From Compostibacter hankyongensis (GTDB lineage: Bacteria > Bacteroidota > Bacteroidia > Chitinophagales > Chitinophagaceae): a stretch of DNA of 64,000 nucleotides. Each line of letters opens with the position of its first letter. The stretch's first letter is position 1. A program made the translations under genes and the position numbers. Under the pieces are notes generated by a model that saw only the letters and a program-made list of their open reading frames with translations, was not told where the DNA came from and did no database searches. Shown here one piece after another: positions 36,285-44,350 of the stretch. The stretch lies in NCBI RefSeq assembly GCF_039541075.1, contig NZ_BAABFN010000001.1, positions 1,178,001 through 1,242,000 of the forward strand. The letters are read 5' to 3'.

Positions 36285-37049
36285 CTATAAGGAATAAGAT
36301 GTGGAAGTTGCCGCCTCTGCTTTTTCGCGCAGCCGTTTCACAATGGCGGAATCGGTGATGCTGATCTCAAACTCTTTGCCGTCGCCCATGGCGGCATGAG
36401 GGTTCCGGTATTGCATTTTGCTGTCGGCGGTACGGTTGCCCCGGGAGTGGTATTCACGGGCGCCCGTCTGACGCACCAGCTCGGCAATATTTTCTTCCCG
36501 CACACCGGAGCCCGCCATAATGGTGATCCGGTCTCCTGCAACCTGTACCAGCTGCCGGATCAGACCGGTGCCCTCCATGGCGATGCGGCGCTGCCCGGAG
36601 GTCAGGATACGTTCGCAGCCCGTGCTGATCACCGCTTCGAGGGCTTCGAAAGCATCGCTGGTCATATCAAAAGCCCGGTGAAAGGTAACGCCCATCGGTT
36701 GGGCCAGCGTTACTAACTGCTTCGTACGTACGACGTCCACCTTTCCGTCTTCGGTAAGCACGCCGATGACCACGCCGTCGCAGCCCAGCTGCTTGCAGAC
36801 TTCGATATCCCGCTGCATCAGCTCGAACTCCAGGGCATCATAGAGGAAGTCGCCTCCCCGGGGCCGGATGATGGGATAGACTTGTATGGACAGCGCTTCC
36901 CGCGTTTTGGCAATGGCGCCATAGCTGGGGGTGGTGCCGCCTTCGGCCATATTGTCGCAAAGCTCTACACGGTCGGCTCCGCCGGTCTGTGCAGCAATGG
37001 CGGAAGCGGCCGAGTTGGCGCAGATCTCAAGGATGACAGGGGTATTCAT
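36285..37049 (-). CDS. cutC: CutC family protein
   Basis: TIM-barrel protein of the CutC family, historically linked to copper homeostasis, though the biochemical role is unsettled. Recognisable segments are LEICANSAASAIAAQTGGAD, RVELCDNMAEGGTTPSYGAI, YPIIRPRGGDFLYD, GVTFHRAFDMT, ERILTSGQ and ITIMAGSGVREENI. 254 aa, usual length. Its ATG overlaps the vapC stop by four bases (37046-37049), so in this genome it is translationally coupled to a toxin-antitoxin pair, which is not a standard partner. Confidence 0.92.
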   Translation of the reverse strand: MNTPVILEICANSAASAIAAQTGGADRVELCDNMAEGGTTPSYGAIAKTREALSIQVYPIIRPRGGDFLYDALEFELMQRDIEVCKQLGCDGVVIGVLTEDGKVDVVRTKQLVTLAQPMGVTFHRAFDMTSDAFEALEAVISTGCERILTSGQRRIAMEGTGLIRQLVQVAGDRITIMAGSGVREENIAELVRQTGAREYHSRGNRTADSKMQYRNPHAAMGDGKEFEISITDSAIVKRLREKAEAATSTSYSL

Positions 37050-37450
37050 AATAATATTTTAAGTGGGGTATGTTGGGCGATCAGGGTAAAATCCCGGTCC
37101 TTATGTACAAGCGGTATATCGAAATAAATGGCATAGAAAGCGATTAAGCAATCGTTGCTTTTACGGATGGTAATTCCTTTTTTGCGGAGATCCCTGTATA
37201 GGGCAGCCGCTCCTCCGGCTGCTTCTATGGCAGGAAGGTCCAGTATGGAAAAAGCGGAAAGCAGATCCTTTGTCTGTTCAAAGTCCCCGTCATCCTGGAT
37301 GCCTTGCAGTATCTCCTGGTAGATAACGGGAGTGATGATAACGGGAAAATCTTCTGCAATATAACGGCCCAGCAGGTCTGATCCTCTGCCGGAACGGATA
37401 TTCAGGAAATCGATCCATACCGATGTATCAAAAAGTAGCGGATCGTTCAA
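37046..37450 (-). CDS. vapC: PIN domain toxin, VapC type
   Basis: Predicted Mg2+-dependent ribonuclease toxin of a type II toxin-antitoxin pair. The PIN acidic residues are visible: Asp8 in LLFDTSVWIDFL, Glu46 in VIYQEIL, Asp100 in SNDCLIAFYAI, and Asp118/Asp120 in HKDRDF. 134 aa, normal for VapC. The start overlaps the vapB stop by four bases (ATGA), the usual coupling. RNA target unknown. Confidence 0.87.
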   Translation of the reverse strand: MNDPLLFDTSVWIDFLNIRSGRGSDLLGRYIAEDFPVIITPVIYQEILQGIQDDGDFEQTKDLLSAFSILDLPAIEAAGGAAALYRDLRKKGITIRKSNDCLIAFYAIYFDIPLVHKDRDFTLIAQHTPLKILL

Positions 37451-37638
37451 GCTTTTCTCATTTCCTGAAGATTCCCCTTCCAGAAGGACTTATGCCGTAT
37501 ATGAAGCAATTGCTGTCTTTTCAGCCGGTTTACATAATACTGTAAGGCTTCCTGCACAGCGGCTCTTTTGGTGGGCTGCTTCCCCAGCCTCATCGCAGCT
37601 TTCAGCAGATGATCGTCTATTTCTATATTGGTGCGCAT
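37447..37638 (-). CDS. vapB: VapB-type antitoxin
   Basis: A 63-residue antitoxin. MRTNIEIDDHLLKAAMRLGK followed by TKRAAVQEALQYYV is the ribbon-helix-helix/VapB_antitoxin signature (N-terminal beta strand, then DNA-binding helices). The C-terminal part (RLKRQQLLHIRHKSFWKGNL) would wrap the toxin. It precedes vapC with a four-base overlap and is expected to repress its own promoter upstream of 37638. Confidence 0.85.
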   Translation of the reverse strand: MRTNIEIDDHLLKAAMRLGKQPTKRAAVQEALQYYVNRLKRQQLLHIRHKSFWKGNLQEMRKA

Positions 37639-37698
37639 ATCCTCCTTTGTTTTTATACACCTAAAGATAGGATTTTTTACACCAAAAGAAAACAGGAT

Positions 37699-38742
37699 TC
37701 AAAAATAGCTCTTCCCGTCGATAAGTCTGTTGGGGGTTTGCTGGGAGTAAACGGCATAGTTAAAGCCTTTTTGCAGACACCAGGCGCCGATCTCTCCCTG
37801 CTTGTTGATGGCCAGAAAGCCCAGCTGTATGGACCGGGCATAGTCCGGGTCTTTTTTGACCACCCGCTCCACGGTCATGCGGCAGGCTTCTTCGGGGGAA
37901 TGTCCCTGTCGCATCAGCTCTACTACCGTATGGGTGCCGCATATCCGCATGGTGGCTTCCCCGACGCCGGTGGAGGTGGCGGCCCCTATTTCGTTGTCTA
38001 CGAAGAGGCCGGCGCCGAGTATGGGTGAATCGCCTACCCGGCCATGCATCTTATAGGCCAGTCCGCTGGTCGTGCAGGCGCCGGAAAGGTTACCTGCCGC
38101 ATCCAGCGCCAGCATGCCGATGGTGTCGTGATTGTACCGGTTGCCCGGCAGGCGCAGTGGGCTGAAGGCGGTTTTTCTGCCGGCGGCTTTGTTTTCAATA
38201 TTGATCTCCGGTTTGTATTTTGAGGTTTGTAGCCATTTCCGCCAGGCCTTTTCGGAGGCGGGGGTGAGCAGATGCTGTCGCGGAAAGCCCTGCTCCAGCG
38301 CGAACTGCAGGGCGCCATCCCCGACCAGCATGACGTGGGGCGTTTTTTCCATTACCCGGCGGGCTACCGAGATGGCATGTACGATGTGCTCCAGGCATCC
38401 TACCGAGCCGGCGTTCCCTTTTTCATCCATGATGCAGGCGTCGAGGGTAACGTGCCCGTCGCGGTCCGGGAATCCGCCGAGACCGATGGTCTGTATCTGC
38501 GGATCGGCTTCCGGTACCTTGACACCCGCCTCCACTGCATCGAGCGCGCGGCCCCCGCTGCGGAGCACCTCCCAGGCGGCTGCGTTGGCGGGTATCCCGA
38601 AATCCCAGGTCGATACCACAAGCGGGCGTACGGCTTCCGGCCGCTGCCGGCGGGTAACGGCGGCGGCAAGCGCGGGGCGGTCGAGCGACAGCAGGGCGGC
38701 GCCCGCCGCGGACCATTTCAGGAACTTTCTGCGGTCTTGCAT
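37699..38742 (-). CDS. N4-(beta-N-acetylglucosaminyl)-L-asparaginase (glycosylasparaginase)
   Basis: N-terminal nucleophile hydrolase that cleaves the GlcNAc-Asn bond of N-glycans after proteolysis, yielding aspartate and 1-amino-GlcNAc, which decays to GlcNAc. The self-processing site is before Thr207 in NHDTIGMLALDAAGNLSGAC. Substrate-binding motifs KMHGRVGDSPILGAGLFVDN and STGVGEATMRICG follow. The N-terminus (DRRKFLKWSAAGAALLSL) looks like a Tat signal, so export in folded form is likely. 347 aa, like the Elizabethkingia enzyme. It works naturally with GH20, NagB and a GlcNAc kinase, all of which have candidates in this window. Confidence 0.88.
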   Translation of the reverse strand: MQDRRKFLKWSAAGAALLSLDRPALAAAVTRRQRPEAVRPLVVSTWDFGIPANAAAWEVLRSGGRALDAVEAGVKVPEADPQIQTIGLGGFPDRDGHVTLDACIMDEKGNAGSVGCLEHIVHAISVARRVMEKTPHVMLVGDGALQFALEQGFPRQHLLTPASEKAWRKWLQTSKYKPEINIENKAAGRKTAFSPLRLPGNRYNHDTIGMLALDAAGNLSGACTTSGLAYKMHGRVGDSPILGAGLFVDNEIGAATSTGVGEATMRICGTHTVVELMRQGHSPEEACRMTVERVVKKDPDYARSIQLGFLAINKQGEIGAWCLQKGFNYAVYSQQTPNRLIDGKSYF

Positions 38743-38749
38743 GGGAACG

Positions 38750-38961
38750 GGTTTGAAATTTCCAGTTTCTGGTTCAATAGTCTAAGGTCCAAAGTCTAAA
38801 GTTAATTTGCCGGGAATGAAACCTTAAACCTTAGACTTCCGTGTCTAAAGTTGATCTGCCCGGAAAAACCTTAAACCTTAGACCCTTAAACTTTAAACTT
38901 AAAATGCCCTTCACCCTTCACCTTTTACCTTTCACCTTTCCCCCTTTAGGGGGGTAGGGGG
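38750..38961. repeat. Composite repeat island between glycosylasparaginase and ROK kinase
   Basis: Reversed family C at 38757-38776. Family B at 38780-38800 (GTCTAAG, GTCCAAA, GTCTAAA). Two copies of a unit running GTCTAAAGTT..GCC.GGAA..ACCTTAAACCTTAGAC (38794-38836 and 38844-38884), each able to fold on itself through its GTCTAA and TTAGAC ends. More reversed B, then TTAAAATGCC and five reversed family-A heptamers (38907-38941), then CCCCCTTTAGGGGG. No gene. Confidence 0.9.
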
Positions 38962-38963
38962 CG

Positions 38964-39923
38964 TCAGTCCTTCATCTCCCAGACCAGGGCGCTGGCGCCG
39001 AGGATGGCCGCATCGCTTTCCTTCAGCTCGGACAGCAGCACCTTTACCTTGTCTTTATAGATCTCCAGCAGGCTTTCTTCCATATGCCGGACGGTGGGCT
39101 TCAGGATAAGATCGCCCGCTTTGGTGAGGCCGCCGAACAGGATAATGGCCTCGGGACTGGAGAAGGCGATAAAGTTGGCCAGCTGCTGCCCCAGCATTCT
39201 GCCGGTATATTCAAAGGCGTCGAGCGCCAGCTTATCCCCGTGAAGGGCCGCATCCCGGGTGGATTTTGAAGTGATCTCCTCGGGAGGAAGACCCCGCAGC
39301 CGGCTATCGGTCTGATGCGTATCCAGCAGCTCCCGCATGGTGCGTGCCAGCCCGGTGGCGGAAACATAGGTTTCCAGGCAGCCGTAACGTCCGCATCCGC
39401 ACAACCTTCCTTCAGTGTTTACGATCACATGCCCCAGCTCACCGGCGAAGCCGTCGTGCCCGTAAACAAGCTCGCCGTTGGCGACAATGCCGCTGCCCAG
39501 GCCCGTGCCGAGGGTGATCATGATGAAGTCCTTCATGCCGCGGGCGGCCCCGTAGGTCATCTCTCCGATGGCCGCGGCGTTGGCATCGTTGGTGAGTACT
39601 ACAGGCAGTCCGAAAGCATCCTTGACCAGGTTGGCCAAAGGGATCACCCCTTTCCAGGGCAGGTTGGGGGCAAATTCTATCGCTCCTTTGAAATAATTGC
39701 CGTTCGGGGCACCGATGCCGATGCCTTTTACTTCCCCGGTGTCGGCCATCTTTTCGATGAGCGGGGATAAAGCGTTGTAGAGATCCTCCACAAAAAGGGG
39801 AACTTCCGCATGCGCACGGGTGGAGATGCTTCCTTCACTCAGCAAATTGCCACGGCGGTCCACAATGCCGAATACCGTGTTGGTGCCGCCGATATCGATG
39901 CCCACCGCTAACTGTTGATTCAT
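38964..39923 (-). CDS. ROK family sugar kinase (glucokinase/GlcNAc kinase type)
   Basis: Cytoplasmic sugar kinase. ATP-binding loop VGIDIGGTNTVFGIVD, sugar-binding LTNDANAAAIGEMTYGAARG (catalytic Asp in the NDAN context), phosphate loop LGTGLGSGIV, EGH-type segment GFAGELGHVIV and the zinc-binding CGCGRYGCLETYVS that defines ROK proteins. 319 aa. Sequence alone does not separate glucose from GlcNAc or ManNAc. The position behind a permease and near glycosylasparaginase favours an amino sugar. It starts 41 bases after the permease stop and is probably cotranscribed with it. Confidence 0.88.
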   Translation of the reverse strand: MNQQLAVGIDIGGTNTVFGIVDRRGNLLSEGSISTRAHAEVPLFVEDLYNALSPLIEKMADTGEVKGIGIGAPNGNYFKGAIEFAPNLPWKGVIPLANLVKDAFGLPVVLTNDANAAAIGEMTYGAARGMKDFIMITLGTGLGSGIVANGELVYGHDGFAGELGHVIVNTEGRLCGCGRYGCLETYVSATGLARTMRELLDTHQTDSRLRGLPPEEITSKSTRDAALHGDKLALDAFEYTGRMLGQQLANFIAFSSPEAIILFGGLTKAGDLILKPTVRHMEESLLEIYKDKVKVLLSELKESDAAILGASALVWEMKD

Positions 39924-39964
39924 TTTTATGTGTTTATTTCGAGAACATGGTTTACAGGTCAGTG

Positions 39965-41587
39965 CTACATAACCGCGGCTTCATAATCCAGCCCCTGCGC
40001 TTTCAGGATGGATCTTACCCGGTAGCCGAAAAAGGCGATGTAGGCAAAACCCAGCACCGGTATGATGTACGACCGGTGAATGCCCAGGGCCGGCATATCC
40101 GCCAGTCCGCCCTGTATCGGAGGGATAAGGGCTCCGCCGAGGATCATCATGATCAGGAAGGCCGAAGCCTGGCTGGTATATTTTCCCAGCCCGGTAATGG
40201 ACAGGGCAAAGATGCAGGGCCACATGACCGAACAGAACAGCCCTCCGCTCATAAAGGCAAAAGCGGCCGTCTGACCGGTAGTGAACAGGCCGATGAGCAT
40301 GGCGGCCGTTCCCAGTCCGCCGAAGACCAGCAGGGTACGCGCCGGCTTTTCCTGTCCGATAAAGAAGCCGAAGACCAGAACCAGGATACAGATGGCGTAA
40401 AGATAAAAATCGTTGATCTGATTCCCTTTCCATATGTTTACGCCCAGCACTACCCCGAAGCCGATAAAGGGAACGATCACCGTCATCAGCTTCCGGGCTC
40501 TTCCGGAAAGATTAAAAATAGTGATGGCGGCTGTCCAGCGGCCGATCATCAGGCTTCCCCAGTACAACGAGATGTAGGGGTCGATCTGCGATTTGTCCAG
40601 GCCGGCAGGGGAGAGAAAGCCGGGTTGCTCCAGGAGGGCGCCCATATTGCTCTGGATGGTCACTTCCACGCCTACGTATACAAACAGCGCCGTCATTCCC
40701 AATACAAGCTGGGCGTAGCGCATGGCTCCCCAGCCCTGTGCATCCCGCTGTGCGCTTTTAAAGGAATAAAGCAGGATGCCCAGAATACCGACAATGCCAA
40801 GGACGAACAATGGCAGGGCATAACGGCTGATCACGCCGATCAGGATAAGCAGGAAAAAAAAGGTAATGCCCAGCATCGAGCGGGTAGCTTTCCCCGTTTT
40901 TTCGAATATCTCGTCAGAGATGAACCGCGGCATTTTGGTAACGGCAAAGATAACAGCCGCCAGCAGGAACAGCCCGGCCAGCATCAGGTAAAGCTTATTG
41001 ATCGTACTGATATCGGTAACGGCGGCCTGACCGTTCTCGCTGGCCGTGCCAAACAAAAGGATGGCGACCACGATAGGACCGATGGTGGTCCCGAAGCTGT
41101 TGACGCCTTCGGCAGCATTCAGCCGGTGCGCGCCCGTGGAAGGGTCCCCCAGCATCACGGCAAAGGGATTGGCGGCGGTTTGCTGCAGGGAGAATCCCAG
41201 CGCCACCACAAAAAAAGCGCCCAGGATCAGGAAGAAGGCCGTGCTCTTGTTCTCCATGCCGTTACCCAGATTGACCACCCCGATCAGGAGCAGGGCGCCG
41301 GCTACCGAGATGAGCAGACCGTAGATGATGCCTTTTTTATAACCGATCTTGTTGAGGATATCTACGCCCCGGAAGGCCGAGAAAAGGTACAGCAGCAGCG
41401 AGCCGATAAAATAGGCGCTGTAAAAAGCGAAATCGATCAGCTGCGATTCCAGCTGGGTGAGGTTGAAATGTGCCTTGCAAAAAGGGATAAAAACGCCGTT
41501 GGATGCCGCCACAAAGCCCCAAAAGAAAAATACGGTGATCAGTATATAAAAGGCGGGATTGATCCCCCTCGTCGATTCGTCATTCAT
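39965..41587 (-). CDS. FHS-family sugar permease (FucP/NagP-like MFS)
   Basis: Inner-membrane proton-coupled sugar transporter with about 12 helices. Family features are the opening FYILITVFFFWGFVAASNGV (the WG/N motif of FucP and GluP), LGFSLQQTAANPFAVMLGDP and AFMSGGLFCSVMWPCIFALS. 540 aa is longer than the 420-440 usual for the family; the extra length lies in additional central helices and loops (around residues 215-330). It precedes the ROK kinase on the same transcript, which suggests uptake of GlcNAc or glucose followed by phosphorylation. Confidence 0.85.
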   Translation of the reverse strand: MNDESTRGINPAFYILITVFFFWGFVAASNGVFIPFCKAHFNLTQLESQLIDFAFYSAYFIGSLLLYLFSAFRGVDILNKIGYKKGIIYGLLISVAGALLLIGVVNLGNGMENKSTAFFLILGAFFVVALGFSLQQTAANPFAVMLGDPSTGAHRLNAAEGVNSFGTTIGPIVVAILLFGTASENGQAAVTDISTINKLYLMLAGLFLLAAVIFAVTKMPRFISDEIFEKTGKATRSMLGITFFFLLILIGVISRYALPLFVLGIVGILGILLYSFKSAQRDAQGWGAMRYAQLVLGMTALFVYVGVEVTIQSNMGALLEQPGFLSPAGLDKSQIDPYISLYWGSLMIGRWTAAITIFNLSGRARKLMTVIVPFIGFGVVLGVNIWKGNQINDFYLYAICILVLVFGFFIGQEKPARTLLVFGGLGTAAMLIGLFTTGQTAAFAFMSGGLFCSVMWPCIFALSITGLGKYTSQASAFLIMMILGGALIPPIQGGLADMPALGIHRSYIIPVLGFAYIAFFGYRVRSILKAQGLDYEAAVM

Positions 41588-41770
41588 GCCATGTGTTTAG
41601 CAGGGTCATCTGGCTGCCGGCCGGGTTTCCCCGGCCGGCTAATGTAAAAATTATTTTCAAGAACGGGGTTGAAACCTTGAAAAAGGGGGAGGGGAAGGCC
41701 GCTAAATAATAATAAATTCAGGAAATGTTAGTATGTTAGCGGCTTCGTTTATCCATCAAACCGGGTATTT

Positions 41771-43069
41771 ATGTCTGTGTCCGATTCTCCCCGCTCGGCC
41801 GGCCGCGCGCAAGTAGCTAATTATACCACGCCCATGATCATCATCGGGATGTTGTTCGCCGTGTTCGGGTTTGTTACCTGGGTGAACGGTACCTTGATCC
41901 CTTATCTGCAGATCGCCTGTGAGCTGACTACCGCGCAGGCGCTATGGGTGACCTTTGCCTTTTATATCTCTTATGCCCTTATGGCTTTTCCGTCTTCCTG
42001 GGTATTGAAGTTCACGGGTTTTAAGAAGGGAATGATGCTCGGGCTGCTGATCATGTCGCTGGGGACGCTCATTTTTATACCCGCGGCCAATACCCGCAAC
42101 TTTGCCTTTTTCCTGACCGGCCTGTTTGTCACCGGCATCGGGCTGGCAGTGCTGCAGACCGCCTCCAACCCCTATGTGACCATTCTCGGGCCTATCGAAA
42201 GCGCCGCCCGGCGGATGAGCATCATGGGCATCTGTAACAAGGGCGCCGGTGCACTGGCGCCGCTGATCATGGGGGCCATTATGCTCAACAATGTGGACGC
42301 TTTCGAAGCCGGTTTGGAACATCTGGATGCTGCGCAACGTGCCGTTCAGCTGGACGCGCTTGCCGCCAGGGTGATCGTGCCCTACATTGTGATTACGGTG
42401 GTGCTGATACTGCTGGCCGTGGCCATCCGTTTTTCTGCCCTGCCCGATATCAATAAGGAGGAAGAAACGAATGCCGAGGTAAAGACACAGGCCACAGACC
42501 GGAAAAACCTGTTTAAATACCCTTATCTGATCATCGGCTTTATCACCCTGTTCCTCTACGTAGGAGTGGAGGTCATCGCGGGCGACATCATCCAGATATA
42601 CGGGAAAGCCATCGGTATCCCGCTGGATGTGGCCAAACATTTTACCACCTATACGCTTATCGCCATGTTGGTCGGCTATCTGCTGGGCATTGCCCTTATT
42701 CCCAAGGTACTCAGCCAGGAGAAATCACTTTATATCGGCAGCATACTGGGGCTGGTCTTTTCACTGGGCGCTATCTTTACCCAGGGCTATCTCTCTATTG
42801 CGTTTGTTGCCCTGCTCGGTTTTGCAAATGCTCCTATGTGGCCGGCGATATGGCCCCTCGCGCTCGACGGGGTAGGCCGGTTTATAAAAATGGCTTCTGC
42901 CCTGCTGATCATCGGCATTGCCGGGGGCGCCATCATACCCAGGATATGGGGCGTCATCGGCGAGCATGTGGGCTACCGCGAAGCTTTCTGGCTGCTGGTG
43001 CCCTGTTATCTGGTTATCCTCTTCTACGCTGCTGCCGGTCATAAGATCGGAAAAACGGTACATCATTGA
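41771..43069 (+). CDS. FHS-family sugar permease (glucose/galactose type)
   Basis: Second major-facilitator sugar:H+ symporter, 432 aa, the standard size. FAVFGFVTWVNGTLIPYLQI carries the FHS signature in helix 1. Helix 4 has GIGLAVLQTASNPYVTILGP and helix 10/11 has GFANAPMWPAIWPLALDGVG. It is followed after 35 bases by galactokinase, so galactose, perhaps with related sugars, is the likely substrate. It is divergent from the other FHS permease; the 183-base gap between them (41588-41770) is AT-rich in its right half but shows no clear promoter box to me. Confidence 0.88.
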   Translation: MSVSDSPRSAGRAQVANYTTPMIIIGMLFAVFGFVTWVNGTLIPYLQIACELTTAQALWVTFAFYISYALMAFPSSWVLKFTGFKKGMMLGLLIMSLGTLIFIPAANTRNFAFFLTGLFVTGIGLAVLQTASNPYVTILGPIESAARRMSIMGICNKGAGALAPLIMGAIMLNNVDAFEAGLEHLDAAQRAVQLDALAARVIVPYIVITVVLILLAVAIRFSALPDINKEEETNAEVKTQATDRKNLFKYPYLIIGFITLFLYVGVEVIAGDIIQIYGKAIGIPLDVAKHFTTYTLIAMLVGYLLGIALIPKVLSQEKSLYIGSILGLVFSLGAIFTQGYLSIAFVALLGFANAPMWPAIWPLALDGVGRFIKMASALLIIGIAGGAIIPRIWGVIGEHVGYREAFWLLVPCYLVILFYAAAGHKIGKTVHH

Positions 43070-43104
43070 TGTGACGGTTTGAACTTATTATTATTTACAG
43101 AGCA

Positions 43105-44274
43105 ATGTGTATAGCAGACAAGGTTAACGAAAGATTTATGGCGCTGTATCATACAACGCCGCTGCTTATCCTTTCCCCCGGGCGGGTGAACATTATCGGA
43201 GAGCATACAGATTATAACGACGGGTTTGTGCTGCCCGCCGCCATTGATAAAAAGATAGCCCTCGCCATCGCCCCTTCCGGGTCCGGCCGTTGTACGGTGC
43301 ATGCCGCAGCGCTGGAGGACAGCTTCAGCTTCGACTGCAGGGAGGAGGTGCGGCCCGCAGAAGGCTGGAAAAACTATATCCTCGGAGTGGTGCACCATCT
43401 GCAGCAACGTGGATATCGTATCGATGGCTTTAACGCTGTTTTTGACGGAGATATCCCCATCGGCTCCGGGCTGTCTTCCTCGGCGGCGGTCGAGGGCGCC
43501 TTCAGCTTCGGGCTCACACAGGTGTTCGGGCTGGATGCCGAGCGGTTTGAGCTGGCGCTGATCGGTCAGCAGGCAGAACATACTTTTGTAGGGGTGAACT
43601 GCGGTATCATGGATCAGTTTGCCAACCTCCACGGCCGGAAAAACCAGCTGATCCGTCTCGACTGCCGCGATCTTTCGTATGTATATGTACCGTTCAACTT
43701 TCCCGGCTATAAGATCGTTTTGTGCAACACCATGGTGCATCATTCCCTGGCATCTTCCGCCTACAATGAAAGGCGCCGCCAGTGCGAGGAAGGAGTGAAG
43801 GTGCTGCGGGATCATTATCCCGAAGTAAAAAGCCTGCGCGATGTAACACCGGCCATGCTGGAAGAGCATAAAACGGCGCTTGACAGCACAGTTTACCGGC
43901 GCTGCCGGTACATCGTGGAGGAAACCGAGCGGGTGGTTGCTGCCTGTGCCTGCCTTGAAAAAGACGATCTTTTAGGCCTCGGGCGGCTCATGGATGCCAC
44001 GCACGACGGCCTGAGCGGCGATTACGAGGTAAGCTGCCCTGAGCTGGATTACCTGGTATCATTGGCCCGGCCGCGCAGCGAAGTGATCGGCTCCCGCATG
44101 ATGGGCGGCGGTTTCGGAGGCTGTACCATCAATATCGTAGAAGCGGATGCCGTAAAAGATTTCAGCGATCATATAACGGATGCCTATACCCGGCAATATG
44201 GCAAACGTCCGGATATCTATGTGACTACCATAGAAGAAGGGACACACGCGGTATCCTACCCCCCGGCCCCCTAA
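43105..44274 (+). CDS. galK: Galactokinase
   Basis: Leloir pathway enzyme phosphorylating alpha-D-galactose at C1. The galactokinase signature GRVNIIGEHTDYNDGFVLPA is at residues 28-47. The GHMP ATP loop is PIGSGLSSSAAVEGAFSFGL, the catalytic Asp lies in CGIMDQFANLHG, and the C-terminal motif is GSRMMGGGFGGCTINIV. 389 aa, normal. The last residues (SYPPAP) and the TAA stop come from a repeat palindrome (CCCCCTAAAGGGGG, 44267-44280), so the C-terminus is probably trimmed or replaced compared with relatives. It forms a unit with the upstream permease. Confidence 0.96.
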   Translation: MCIADKVNERFMALYHTTPLLILSPGRVNIIGEHTDYNDGFVLPAAIDKKIALAIAPSGSGRCTVHAAALEDSFSFDCREEVRPAEGWKNYILGVVHHLQQRGYRIDGFNAVFDGDIPIGSGLSSSAAVEGAFSFGLTQVFGLDAERFELALIGQQAEHTFVGVNCGIMDQFANLHGRKNQLIRLDCRDLSYVYVPFNFPGYKIVLCNTMVHHSLASSAYNERRRQCEEGVKVLRDHYPEVKSLRDVTPAMLEEHKTALDSTVYRRCRYIVEETERVVAACACLEKDDLLGLGRLMDATHDGLSGDYEVSCPELDYLVSLARPRSEVIGSRMMGGGFGGCTINIVEADAVKDFSDHITDAYTRQYGKRPDIYVTTIEEGTHAVSYPPAP

Positions 44275-44346
44275 AGGGGGAGTAAGAGGTTAAAGGTAAA
44301 GGGTGAAAGGTGAAGGGCATTTTACCAGAAACCTCAAACCGGAAAC
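44264..44346. repeat. Composite repeat island between galK and GH109
   Basis: Palindrome CCCCCTAAAGGGGG at 44267-44280 (contains the galK stop), four family-A heptamers at 44289-44316 (GTTAAAG, GTAAAGG, GTGAAAG, GTGAAGG), linker GCATTTTA, then three perfect family-C heptamers at 44326-44346 (CAGAAAC, CTCAAAC, CGGAAAC). The GH109 stop codon follows at 44351. Confidence 0.9.
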
Positions 44347-44350
44347 TCCC

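Noticed and set aside
39947..41647. Long open frame on the plus strand opposite the FHS permease
   Set aside because: It is a shadow of the minus-strand permease gene, with arginine/glutamine/histidine-rich low-complexity translation and no start context.
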